Below, in pieces: positions 1 to 9,108 of a DNA stretch of 64,000 bases. The notes beneath the pieces are model-generated. The model was not told where the DNA came from, ran no database searches, and was given only the letters and a program-made list of their open reading frames with translations. This DNA comes from Inia geoffrensis. Lineage: Eukaryota > Chordata > Mammalia > Artiodactyla > Iniidae. The DNA is taken from NCBI GenBank assembly GCA_036417435.1, contig CM070912.1:24912055-24976054 (forward strand), in the 5' to 3' direction. Each line of letters begins with the position of its first letter. Within the stretch, counting starts at the first letter, position 1. The translations under genes and the position numbers were made by a program.

Positions 1-414
1 AAGGTCTGTGTGTTATTCTTTGCCTCCCTTGAGGATACCAAATAGGAAGTCCAACATAATGTTGAAGAGATTTCCCCTCTCAATTTCCAATGATTCCCAG
101 AGTAGGTTTAAAAGTACGAGAACAGATGGTTGTTGGGTGGTGGTATATCAATTTCCTTAAAGCCTACAAATGTATATCTGAAATACACAAAAACAAATTC
201 GGATGATCAGAAAAATCAGCATGCTCTAAAAAGGAAAGAAATGACTCTCTAGCTTCCAAGATTCATATTATTATGGGTACTCTGAGACCATATGGGTAAT
301 ACCAATTTGTTAAGCTTGGTGGGATAAGGAAGGCAGAACCACAAAGGCTTTGAGAAAGCAATGGGTGGGCACTGAGAGCAAGGGCATGGCCAGAGGCAAC
401 AGATTGCCTGTGTT
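1..414. other. Non-repetitive DNA, no gene seen
   Basis: No recognised repeat or plausible exon. The short open frames here are interrupted on both strands. It ends at the left target-site duplication of a SINE. Confidence 0.5.
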
Positions 415-424
415 GGTTGTTGAG

Positions 425-634
425 TTTGTTTTTTTTTTTTTTGCGGTACGCGGGCCTCTCACTGTTGTGGCCTCTCCCGTTGCGGAGCACAGGCTCTGGA
501 TGCGCAGGCTCAGCGGCCATAGCTCATGGGCCCAGCCGCTCCACAGCATGTGGGATCTTTCCGGACCGGGGCACGAACCCGTGTCCCCTGCATCGGCAGG
601 CGGACTCTCAACCACTGCGCCACCAGGGAAGCCC
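425..634 (-). mobile_element. CHR-type SINE (short form), minus strand
   Basis: A tRNA-derived SINE of the cetacean/hippo/ruminant CHR family, read on the minus strand. Its poly(T) (reverse of the A tail) is at about 429-442 and the tRNA-like head ends at 634. A perfect 10-bp target-site duplication, ggttgttgag, lies at 415-424 and 635-644. Open frames here run across the SINE and are not genes. Confidence 0.95.
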
Positions 635-644
635 GGTTGTTGAG

Positions 645-970
645 ATTTTTAAAAACAGCTTTATTGAGATATAATTCACATACCATACAATTCACATTTA
701 AAGTGTATAATTCAGTGGTTTTTAGTATTTTCACAGGCATGTGCGACCATCAGCACAGTCAATTTTAGAACATTTTCATCACCTCAAAAAGCAGCCCTGT
801 ACTCTCCAGTTATCACCCTCCTACTCCCCCATCCTCCCCCAGCCCCAAGCAACCACTAATCTACTGTCTATATGAATTTCTCTGTTCTGAACTTTCATAT
901 GAATAGAATCATATAACGTGTGGTCTCTTGTGAGCTGCTTCTTTCATTTAGCATAATGTTTTCACTGTTG
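645..970 (-). mobile_element. L1M 3'UTR fragment, minus strand
   Basis: Text such as 'tttattgagatataattcaca' and 'ccactaatctactgtct' is the reverse complement of an old mammalian L1M 3' untranslated region. No reading frame is expected. The SINE at 425-634 lies at its left edge. Confidence 0.8.
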
Positions 971-975
971 TTGAG

Positions 976-1695
976 ATTTGAATGGCTTTTAAAATGATGT
1001 TCTCTCCCTCAGTGGGTTACTTTGGCAGATTTCTTCTTCCGATCAAGTCTTTGAGCCTTCCGCTGGCATTGTGAACCACACCGGGAGCGTTCCTGTCTGG
1101 AGTCCTTACCAGAAACAGTTGAATGTTATATGCTTTCCCTTCCCTGGGATCTCCAGGAAAAGCTCTGGACTGGACTACTCCTGGAATTTCCAGGAGCATG
1201 AGCCAAAAGTCCTCTGCTGAGTCATTATACAGAACCAACAGCACAAGTCAAATACTAAAGTCTTTGCCCCTTTCTCTCACTCCTACCTTTGCAAGAACTT
1301 AGCATTTCCAGTTCTGGATAGATTTGGGGAAAGGGTTAGATTTACAAACAGTTACCTCAGATATTACCCAAGAGGTCTCTATGGTTAGAGTGAGGTCTAC
1401 CTGTAGAAACTAGTGTCGTGGATCTTTCTCTAAACAACATCAAAGACACTACTGCTTGATGTACCTTCACAGTGTTTTGTCTTATTTTCTGCATTATCTT
1501 GAAGAGAGAAAATACAGGAACTGAACGATTTTTTGTTCAAAGCAATGGTGAGACTGGTTATTCTCAAACGATGTCTATTAAGGACCTACAAGTGAATTGG
1601 AAGCAATAGGCATTGTAAGGTGTGTAGAGATTTCAGTCAGGTTGAGGGGAGATGGGATATGTATTGTTAAGTGCAAGGAACGTTATATGTGAGCA
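976..1695. other. Non-repetitive DNA with one open frame
   Basis: No repeat recognised. A pyrimidine tract ending in AG (about 1000-1012) precedes a 68-codon open frame to the TGA near 1220. The frame has no Met start and matches no family I know, so I do not call an exon. Confidence 0.35.
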
Positions 1696-1699
1696 GAAC

Positions 1700-1885
1700 A
1701 TATTCTTTAGAATCAAACCAATCTGGTTCAAATCTTAATCTCACCACTTACCAATTGTGTGACATTGGACAAGCAAGTAAGATTCTCTAAGCCTCAGTCT
1801 CCTTATCAATAAAATAGAAATAATGTTATCTACTCCATAAGATGTTTTGAGATTAAAGTATGTAAGGATTAAACAATAACCACAA
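1700..1885 (+). mobile_element. MIR SINE, plus strand
   Basis: An ancient tRNA-derived MIR. The core shows 'accaattgtgtgacattgg' followed by a 'gcctcagtctcctta' segment, as in the MIR consensus. It is strongly diverged. Confidence 0.8.
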
Positions 1886-1909
1886 CAACTACTGCTAGTA
1901 CTATGACCA

Positions 1910-2125
1910 CCATCGCTACCATTTATTGAGCATTTATACGTCAAGACACTGTTAGGCACTTAAATTGTTGCAAACTTTACTTAGGGGTTACTTTTCTAAC
2001 CCCTTCAACAACCTGGCAAGGTATGCAAGATATTATAATCTTTATTTCATAGATTAAAAAAAGCTGGCTCAGACAAGTTTACTGATTTGCCCCAAATCAC
2101 ACAGTCAGTGAGAAGTGGAATTGAG
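1910..2125 (-). mobile_element. MIR SINE, minus strand
   Basis: This is the reverse complement of MIR: it starts 'accatttattgagcattta' and ends with the diverged 'ccccaaatcacacagtca' core. It lies head to head with the plus-strand MIR just upstream. Confidence 0.8.
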
Positions 2126-2129
2126 TGTC

Positions 2130-3300
2130 AAACCAGATTTGTTGGTCACAAAGATGGCATTACACCCATCATTGTGGCTACTGTGGTTAACAGAACAGTG
2201 AAAGTAAGAATCAAGGACATGAAAAGAGACATTTTTCATCCAGAAGCTAGAAACCCATCTTTTAAAAGTCACGCAAACACTGTAAAATTTAAAATAGGCA
2301 ATTTCACATTTTGATGACTGTGTTTAAAACTAGGCAATTTCAAGTACATGGTTTAAATACCAGTGTAAGGATGAGAGACTATGTCTAGACATCTGGTGTA
2401 CCAGCCCCAGTACATCCACCTGTGGTTCACCCCTCCCCACCACAAGACGAGCTGAATTTTTAGAAGGAGATGCTGTTCAATTTCACTTGAAAGGGGCTCC
2501 CAGCACATAACCTCCCATTCCTGGGGCAATCTTTTGACATCCCAGGCAGAGAAACTCTGTTTTCTGCTCAGCAACAAACTCTGGGATTTGCCCAGTTTCT
2601 TGTCCTTGGGTTCTTGCAAAGTCACTGTAATTTGAATGTTTATAAATCAAATCCCATTTCACATGCAATTGAGGAACTTGCACTTTAAAAGAATTCTGTC
2701 TTGAGTCCTCAAGAACATGGAAGGCTGCGTTTAGAACTGAATAGCTAATTCTGAAATAATCCATTTTTTAGATTCAGAATTTGGTTCACAGCTTTCTGAA
2801 AACAACCTTTAAACTTTGAAACCAATTTGAAATTCAAGTTTGTGGCTGGGTCTTGTGGGCAATCCTTATCACCTTAGCTGATAAGCATTTAAATATACTC
2901 ATTAACAAAAATAATTGTTGTCACAGTTAACTACATTAGCACCTTTTAATTGAATTAGAAATTAGATGGGGGTCATGAATATTTAACTAATGCTCACTGC
3001 TAGCCTTCCCAATTTCCATCTTTTTTAAAAAAAAAACAAACCCTCACATAGCCATAAACAGGTGGATTTGCAATGTTCATGTTCCTGGCCTTTCTCATAC
3101 TTTTGCCACAGAAGTCATCCCATAGTCAAAAATAAATCAAAAAAGAATTTGTAACTTTCTTGCTGCTCTTCTGTGCTTCCAGGCACAATGCAAGGAGTTT
3201 TCTGTCCTTAGGAAACGTTAAATGAACATTTTACCCAACACAAACCAGAAGCCATCAATCCCACTGCCTGCTGAAGAGGTAAAGCACTTAGAGCACAGTA
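2130..3300. other. Non-repetitive AT-rich DNA
   Basis: No gene, RNA or clear repeat recognised over about 1.2 kb. Small open frames on the minus strand (2353-2764) overlap one another in different frames and show no motif. A short A-run lies near 3027. Confidence 0.4.
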
Positions 3301-3314
3301 GGGGCTTCTGAGGT

Positions 3315-3427
3315 AGAGTCCAAAGTTCCCAACCATGGCACAACTGAAATTTGGAGTCAGAAAATTCTGTGTCGTAGGCAACTGTCCTGTCATTGTAGGA
3401 TGTTTAGCAGCAGACTCAGTGCACCCC

Positions 3428-3476
<49 letters not shown>

Positions 3477-3573
3477 AGTTGTAACCATCAAAACTGTCTC
3501 CAGATAATATTTGGATATTCAGATAATATCCCCACCCGGGGGGGGATTTTCCCCCAGTTGGGAACCACTGATA
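3315..3573 (-). mobile_element. MER5A hAT DNA transposon, minus strand, with (CA)n
   Basis: A nonautonomous hAT-Charlie element of MER5A type in reverse: 'attgtaggatgtttagcagc' on the left and 'cccccagttgggaaccactg' at the right terminal repeat. An (AC)n microsatellite grew inside it at the naturally C/A-rich 'cacccccca' position. Confidence 0.85.
3430..3475. repeat. (CA)n microsatellite
   Basis: About 23 uninterrupted AC dinucleotides inside the MER5A copy. An uninterrupted tract of this length is probably length-polymorphic. Confidence 0.97.
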
Positions 3574-3576
3574 GAA

Positions 3577-3765
3577 CAATATGGGTTCAATTACCAGCCC
3601 TCCCTCTTATGTTTGACCTTTCTCTGGGCCGCAGTTTTGTATATGTGAAATAGAAGCAATCATACTTATTTCACTGGGTTGCTAGGAGACTACACAATAT
3701 CAAGTGAATAGAAGGCATAGCTAGATGAGTGTTCATTAAATTATTAGTTGAAGTAGTGGTAGTAA
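3577..3765 (+). mobile_element. MIR SINE, plus strand
   Basis: The MIR order is retained: a tRNA-like 'gggttcaattaccagc' head, a degenerate core, then 'gagtgttcattaaattatta' as the 3' end. It is heavily diverged. Confidence 0.6.
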
Positions 3766-3854
3766 TCATAGTAGTAGCAGCAACAGCATTAGCAGAACTT
3801 GCACCAAGACCTGAGGGATCAAGAAGCTTGCACAAGCCTCTTAGATAGCCTCAT

Positions 3855-3868
3855 CCACCAGAGGGCAG
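3855..3868 (+). promoter_or_regulatory. CTCF-like motif in L1 leader
   Basis: CCACCAGAGGGCAG fits the CTCF core (CCANNAGRNGGC). It lies in the L1 leader just upstream of ORF1, so related L1 copies probably carry it too. Binding is not shown by sequence alone. Confidence 0.45.
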
Positions 3869-4110
3869 ACAGCAGAAGCAAGAAGAACTACAATTCTGCA
3901 GCCTGCAGAACGAAAACCACAATAACAGAAAGTTAGACAAAATGAAAAGGCAGAGGATTATGTCACAGATGAAGAAACAAGATAAAACCCCAGAAAAACA
4001 ACTAAATGAAGTGGAGATAGGCAACCTTTCAGAAAAATAATTCAGAATAATGATAGTGAAGATGATCCAGGATCTCAGAAAAAGAATGGAGGCAAAGATT
4101 AAGAAGATGC

Positions 4111-4325
4111 GGGCTTCCCTGGTGGTGCAGTGGTTGAGAGTCCACCTGCCGATGCAGGGGACACGGGTTTGTGCCCCGGTCTGAGAGGATCCCACATGCC
4201 GCGGAGCGGCTGGGCCCATGAGCCATGGCCACTGAGCCTGCGTGTCCGGAGCCTGTGCTCCTCAATGGGAGAGGCCACAACAGTGAGAGGCCTGTGTACC
4301 GCAAAAAAAAAAAAAAAAAAGAGAG
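4111..4325 (+). mobile_element. CHR-type SINE (short form), plus strand
   Basis: A complete short-form CHR SINE with an 18-nt A tail (4303-4320). A perfect 15-bp duplication, agattaagaagatgc, lies at 4096-4110 and 4326-4340. It interrupts the L1 ORF1 region, so it is younger than that L1. Confidence 0.97.
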
Positions 4326-5108
4326 AGATTAAGAAGATGCAAGAAATGTTTAACAAAGACCTAGAAGAACTAAAGAGCAAACAAACAGAAATGGACAATA
4401 CAATAACTGAAAGGAAAAATACATGAGAAGGAATCAATAGCAGAATAAATGAGGCAGAAGAACGGATAAGTGACCTGGAAGACAGAATGGCAGAAATCAC
4501 TGCTGTGGAATAGAATAAAGAAAAAAGAATGAAAAGAAATGAAGACAGCCTAAGAGACCTCTGGGACAACATTAAATGCACCAACATTCACATTATAGTA
4601 GTCCCAGAAGGAGGAGAGAGAAAGGGCCTGAGAAAATATTTGAAGAGATAATAGCTGAAAACTTCCCTAACATGGGAAAGGAAACAGTCAACCAAGTCCA
4701 GGAAGTGCAGAGAGTCCAGGCAGGATAAACCCAAGGAGGAACATGCTGAGACACATAATAATCAAATTGACAAAAACTAAAGACAAAGAAAAAAATATTA
4801 AAAGCAACAAGGGAAAAATGACAAATAACATACAAAGGAACTCCCATAAGGTTATCAGCTGATTTCTCAGCAGAAACTCTGCAGGCCAGAAGGGAGTGGC
4901 ATGATATATTTAAAGTGATGAAAGAGAAGAACCTACAACCAAGACTACTCTACCCAGCAAGGCTCTCATTCAGATTTGATGGAGAAATCAAAAGCTTTAT
5001 AGACAAGCAAAAGCTAAGAGAATTCAGCACGACCACACCAGCTTTGCAACAAATGCTAAAGGAACTCCTCTAGGCGGGAAAGAGACTAGCAACTTAAAAA
5101 AAAAAAGG

Positions 5109-5364
5109 CCTGAGAGATGGGGAAGTAAGGACCAGCTACTCCCTTTCTACTTATTCTCTACCCATGGAATTGACATATTATTGGGTTGGGCCAGAGTTGC
5201 CCTCCTTGCCTGAAGGAAGACCCCGGGTGGTACCTCTGAAGGCAGCAGTGGTCCCTCTTCTTTAAATCCCTAAGCTACTCAGACCCACCCTACATACCAC
5301 TCGTCCAGTGGGTGGTCAAAGCAAGCCCCAGATCTTTCCACAATAGACATCTGAGCAGAGCATG
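5109..5364. other. Non-repetitive DNA
   Basis: A short stretch between the ORF1-only L1 and the next MIR. Nothing recognised. Confidence 0.4.
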
Positions 5365-5612
5365 GTGAAGTTTGAAAAAAGTAGGGTTTGAAGTCAGGCA
5401 GACCTGAATTCCAAACTTGACTTCTGATTCCAGGAGGTCTCACCAAGGTTCTTAATCTCTGTGACCCTCAGATTCCTTAGCTTTAAAAAAGAGTCATGAG
5501 AATTATCCCATAGACTGGTTTTGAGAATTAAATGCAATGGTGCCTGCAGAAGGCCCTTAGTGCCATATCTGGCACACAGTAGGTACTCAATAATCATCAG
5601 TGATTATAATTT
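5365..5612 (+). mobile_element. MIR SINE, plus strand
   Basis: A nearly full-length MIR. It begins near 'gtttgaagtcaggcagacct', passes through a degenerate core, and ends with 'ctggcacacagtaggtactc' and 'aataatcatcag'. Confidence 0.85.
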
Positions 5613-5642
5613 TTATGATGAAGAATATTATGCTATTCTACA

Positions 5643-5853
5643 GCAGGGCTTCTCAGCCTTGGCATAATTGACATTTGGGGCTGGATAATTTTTTGTTGCG
5701 GAGGCCTGCCCTGTGCTTTGTAAAATGTTAGTGGCATCTCTGGCTCATTAGATGCTGGTAGCACCCATCACAGTTTTAACAACCAAAACTGTCTCCAGGC
5801 ATTGCCAAGTGTCCCCTGGGGAAAAAGTTGCCCCCAGTTGAGCACTACTGTTC
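5643..5853 (-). mobile_element. MER5A hAT transposon, minus strand
   Basis: The terminal repeats 'cagggcttctcagccttgg' and 'cccccagttgagcactactg' flank the typical interior ('tgacatttggggctggata'). It is a non-coding, nonautonomous element. Confidence 0.9.
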
Positions 5854-5929
5854 TACAGGAAATAGACCCCCTCACCACAGTGTGCTTGGTCACTCCGCCC
5901 TGAGTTAACAGCACCTCTTCTGGGAAGAT

Positions 5930-6085
5930 GCCCAGCTTTCCTCCCATTGAATTAGCCACTGCCTTCATTGTCTCATAACTGTTTGCTCATCTGTCTGGTC
6001 TGCTAGGCTGGGAGCCCCTTAAGGGCTGACTTCATTTGTATCTGTATCTGTAGTTGGCACAGAGTGGAGGGTAGCAAAGCAGGAT
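5930..6085 (+). mobile_element. L2 LINE 3' end, plus strand
   Basis: The segment around 'ctgggagccccttaagggc' followed by 'tatctgtagttggcacagag' matches the 3' end of L2 in diverged form. Confidence 0.6.
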
Positions 6086-6104
6086 AGGGAAGAAAGTAAA
6101 CTAC

Positions 6105-6318
6105 TACTTATTGAGCACCTACTATATACAAAGCACAAATCTAAACTGCTTGCATGTATGATTTCCTTCCCCCTTCTAATAGGTTTGTACAGTATGTTTC
6201 ATTGTGTCCATTTTGCTGATGAAGAAACTGAGGCATAGAAACAAGGAACTCATTTAAAGATACACAGCAAGTATGTGAATGTACTTGGGGTATGAATCTG
6301 GTCTGAATGGCCCCGAAA
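6105..6318 (-). mobile_element. MIR SINE, minus strand
   Basis: A reverse MIR: 'cttattgagcacctactata' at the left, then 'tgatgaagaaactgaggca' in the core. Confidence 0.85.
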
Positions 6319-6344
6319 TTTCTCCCCTTCTTCACCAAGCTTCT

Positions 6345-7265
6345 CTCAAGAGCAGGAAACGAGGTGCCTTCTTCCCAAGCTGTGCTGTACCCTAGTGCCT
6401 CCCCCTAACCCTCAAGCTGGAAAGAAAGGCATTCTTTCTACTCTCAAAGGAGTCCCTTGCCCACAGATGAGATCACAAAATTGGGGTGGTGTGCCAAAGG
6501 TCAGGAAGTGAGTAGAAGTGGCTGACCCGCTTGAAGAAACAATCCATTCTGGACCTAAAGGTGAGGCACCGAACATTTTTCACTCTTACTGAAAAGGTCA
6601 GATTTGAGGCAGCAGGACCCAGAGTGAGACCTTTTGGCAATTTCAGAAAGTTCAGCCTGCAGCTTGGGGGCAAAGCCGAGGCTAACGCCCACGTCGCCCT
6701 AGCCTCTCACTCCACCTCCAGCTCGAGACACCTGCTGGCACCAGGCTTACCTCATCAACACCAGCCTGCATGGGGCACAGGTCCTGGGCTCAGGAAGGAG
6801 GCACCCCTTTGCCCCAGACTTCACCACTCTCAGGGCAGCTGCTGCTCTGGGTCGGAGAGCCTCATTATCTCAGACATTCCGAGCAACACTGCAAATATGC
6901 TAAGGAGGGCATACAAAGTGGGCAGCCGGCTCCAAAAGGTTAACATCTTCCTTTTCAGCTGTTTCCTGCAGTTGCTATGGTATCTCCTACAGGAGGCTTT
7001 GCTAGTTCCACATGAAGGGGCTGAGATTAATAAACTCCTTTGAACTCAGAGGAAACAAACCACGTTGTGCTGCAAATACTGCAGCCTGTTTATTCCTCAC
7101 GTGGACAAGAGGCCTGGGTGTGCAGGTGTATGTGTGTAGGGCGTTTGGAGCTGCAATCACACATGCCATTGTGTGTGTGCTTTTGTTTTGTCTGTGCACA
7201 GGTATGAGGGAGGATCAGGAAAGGACCAGACTGTCTGCATATCCATAAAGGCAAAGATATATCTA
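6345..7265. other. Non-repetitive DNA with a 170-codon open frame
   Basis: No repeat recognised. The segment from 6640 to 6950 is GC-richer than its surroundings. It holds the longest open frame in the window (see next entry) and a TG-rich run near 7115-7200. Confidence 0.4.
6531..7043 (+). CDS. Unrecognised 170-codon open frame, probably not a gene
   Basis: An uninterrupted frame from ATG 6531 to a stop ending at 7043. The predicted protein is basic at the N-terminus, low-complexity in the middle (His/Ser/Pro/Gly-rich) and has a hydrophobic patch near residues 137-160 (Phe/Leu-rich). I recognise no domain. A splice-acceptor-like tract ('cttccttttcag') lies inside the frame near 6950, which neither supports nor excludes coding. 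One or two frames this long are expected by chance in 64 kb over six frames, so this is listed only because it is the longest frame outside repeats. Confidence 0.12.
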   Translation: MKKQSILDLKVRHRTFFTLTEKVRFEAAGPRVRPFGNFRKFSLQLGGKAEANAHVALASHSTSSSRHLLAPGLPHQHQPAWGTGPGLRKEAPLCPRLHHSQGSCCSGSESLIISDIPSNTANMLRRAYKVGSRLQKVNIFLFSCFLQLLWYLLQEALLVPHEGAEINKLL

Positions 7266-7269
7266 AAAA

Positions 7270-7385
7270 CCATTCAGCAAGATACTGAGGTCAAGGGCTG
7301 TGTCCATTCATCTCTGCAATCCCACTAGCACTTAGTCCAGTCCCTCGTCGATGCTCAGTGACTGCTTATTGAACACTTTCATCTG
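7270..7385 (+). mobile_element. L2 LINE 3' end, plus strand
   Basis: 'caagggctgtgtccattcat' through 'gatgctcagtgactgcttat' follows the end of L2 (exposure phrase, then 'ctcaataaatg'-like end). It is strongly diverged. Confidence 0.6.
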
Positions 7386-7525
7386 TTCATTTAACACATA
7401 CTTTTGAATGTCTGCTGTGAGCCAGGCACTGTGTTATGTGCAAAGGTTATTACCGCACAGGTAAACAGGGTGGAGAGTCCCTTTCTCTGGGGAGCTACTG
7501 TCATAGAGGAGATGAATGGACTGAT
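7386..7525 (-). mobile_element. L2 LINE 3' end, minus strand
   Basis: 'tgtgagccaggcactgtgtt' continuing into 'ctctggggagctactgtcat' is the reverse complement of the L2 3' end. It abuts the plus-strand L2 piece, giving a tail-to-tail arrangement. Confidence 0.6.
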
Positions 7526-7579
7526 GGGTGAAGAAGATCCCAACTGGAAGATCATTTAACTACCTTTTCCTTTGGTTGA

Positions 7580-7610
7580 TATGTGTGTGTGTGTGTGTGT
7601 GTGTATGTGC
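7580..7610. repeat. (TG)n microsatellite
   Basis: A short TG tract of about 12 units, then 'tatgtgcacgtg'. Confidence 0.95.
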
Positions 7611-7689
7611 ACGTGTTTATTAATAGTCAAAAGAATCCTTTGAAAAATCAGTGTCAGAGAGGGGAAGGGTCCCAGGATAGAAGATAAGG

Positions 7690-7795
7690 AACATGGGCTC
7701 TGGAGTCAGAAACTGGGCATTTGAGTCCTGCCTCTGTTGCTTACTAGCTACGTGTCCATAGTCAACCAAAGCAAAGCATCAGTTTCCCCAGACTA
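7690..7795 (+). mobile_element. MIR SINE 5' half, plus strand
   Basis: 'catgggctctggagtcagaa' plus 'gttgcttactagctacgtgt' match the MIR head and core. It is truncated at the 3' side by the following L2. Confidence 0.8.
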
Positions 7796-7796
7796 T

Positions 7797-8140
7797 TCAT
7801 TCTTTGAATAATATATTTGCACACCTACCAGGTGTACTTCCTAGGCTCTGGGGACAAAGCATGGAGCAGAGCAGACAGAAATCCCTGTCCTTGTGGAATA
7901 ATTGTAATAAAGCACAGTTGAGTGTCACCAAAGGGGCGGGTACACATACAACAGGAGTGATGGCAAGAAGTCCCAAGGTGACCCAGGGAACTAGGGAAGG
8001 CAGTGACCATGAGTCTATGACATGAAGAAAGAGGGTCCCAGGCAGAAAAAAATAATGTGCACAGAGTACTCAAGGAGAGAGTGGGTGTGGCATGTGCAAA
8101 GAGGTGGAAGAAATTGAATATGGTGGTAGCATTAAGTGTG
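7797..8140 (-). mobile_element. L2 LINE, minus strand
   Basis: The reverse L2 3' region: 'ctctggggacaaagcatgga' and 'aaatccctgtccttgtggaa', then a less certain continuation including 'catgtgcaaagaggtggaag'. Confidence 0.65.
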
Positions 8141-8156
8141 AAGGGGAGAAAAGGCT

Positions 8157-8398
8157 ATATGTGTGAGTGTACATGTGTGTCCTTGTATGTGTATGTCTGT
8201 GTCTATGTGTGTCCAGGCATATGAGTGTGTCTGAATGAATGTGTACGTGTGTGTGCATGTGTGTCCATGTTTGCGTATGTGTATAAGTCTGTATTTGTGA
8301 GTCTATATGTGTACAGGGGTATGAGTGTGAATGTGTGCATCTGAACGTGTGTGTGCATGTGTGTGCATGTGTGTCCAGGCATTTGAGCGTGGATGAAT
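8157..8398. repeat. TG-rich minisatellite with longer-period structure
   Basis: Degenerate TG/ATGTG repeats over about 240 bp. A longer unit is visible: 'ccaggcatatgag' at 8213, 'acaggggtatgag' at 8313 and 'ccaggcatttgag' at 8375, with TG runs between them. Translated on the minus strand it gives only His/Thr-rich low-complexity frames. Confidence 0.9.
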
Positions 8399-8869
8399 AC
8401 ACAATTCTCACAAAGACGCTTGCAGATACCATGGCTAGAAAGCTGCAGAGAATGGAATAAGACTCCCCATGGGAACTCTGTAACCACACAGCAAAACCAA
8501 TAACCTAACCGAACTGCGTTTATAGATAATGTGTGATGTAAGAAAGGTTTTAATTAAAGTGCGGTCTCTAAAAAGTGCCTCTAAGACTTGCAGACCTTGG
8601 TGCTCTGCTCAGGCAGAGTCAGGGCAGGTGGGGGGAAACTGGGGCCACTTGACAAAGCAGTCCCCGCATTCCCTGTCCTCCCCTGCTTGGGGCCTCTCTC
8701 CCCTGCCTTTTTGGAAATTCACAAAAGAAGAAGATATGCAGGAAAGGCTATTAATCAATAAATGAATGTTCCTTAAAACCATTCAAGCATATTGGTAGAA
8801 AGACAAACAGATGAAAACAAAATACTTTTTGCATAAAAGACTAAAAATACATTTAAAAATCATACTTAG
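8399..8869. other. Non-repetitive DNA
   Basis: Nothing recognised. The last 100 bp are AT-rich and may belong to the L1M copy that becomes clear at about 8870. Confidence 0.4.
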
Positions 8870-9108
8870 ATATGGCGAAGGTACAGTATGCCAGGCACGT
8901 TGGTGATGGAAGTGTACATAGGTCCAGCTTTTCTAAAGGGCAATTGAACCATATGTATCTGAAACTTTAAACTTAGACATACCTTTAGATTTAGCATTTC
9001 CATTTCCAGGAACTTAGCCAAAGAAAATTATCCCTCAAATGGACAGGTTAAACGTAAAAAAATTGCTCATCATAGCATCGTTTATAATATGAAATGCTTG
9101 TTACGATG
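8870..9108 (+). mobile_element. L1M 3'-region fragment (part 1), plus strand
   Basis: 'ctaaagggcaattgaaccat' and 'catttccaggaacttagcca' match the plus strand of an old L1M/L1ME 3' region. Its consensus continues, without apparent loss, at 10012. Confidence 0.7.

Larger units (their letters stand above)
3815..5108 (+). mobile_element. L1 leader plus ORF1 only, ending in an A-run
   Basis: Cetartiodactyl-type L1 sequence running from the end of the 5'UTR through the ORF1 region (coiled-coil-coding part about 3960-4500, C-terminal part to the TAG stop near 5071). It ends in an A-run at about 5096-5107. ORF2 and the normal L1 3'UTR are absent. ORF1 is broken by in-frame stops, for example TAA within 'gaaaaataattc' near 4036. 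A SINE inserted at 4111-4325 splits it. The 5' boundary is uncertain, between about 3810 and 3840. It could be an ORF1-only ('half-L1') retroposition product or a deletion remnant. Confidence 0.8.

Noticed and set aside
425..634. tRNA gene signal (box A and box B) in the SINEs
   Set aside because: The tRNA-like part is the SINE head; no complete cloverleaf with acceptor stem is present.
263..740. Several overlapping frames of 76-101 codons on both strands
   Set aside because: They read through the CHR SINE and recur in translated form at the other SINE copies (4029-4426, 25595-25988, 56597-56886, 59901-60282, 62185-62649).
3208..3579. 123-codon minus-strand frame
   Set aside because: Its centre is Cys-Val repeats from the (CA)n tract inside a MER5A element.
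8157..8398. CRISPR-like array of repeats
   Set aside because: Repeats are degenerate TG text with no constant unit or unique spacers, and the DNA is mammalian.
8070..8489. 139-codon His/Thr-rich minus-strand frame
   Set aside because: Produced by the TG-rich minisatellite.
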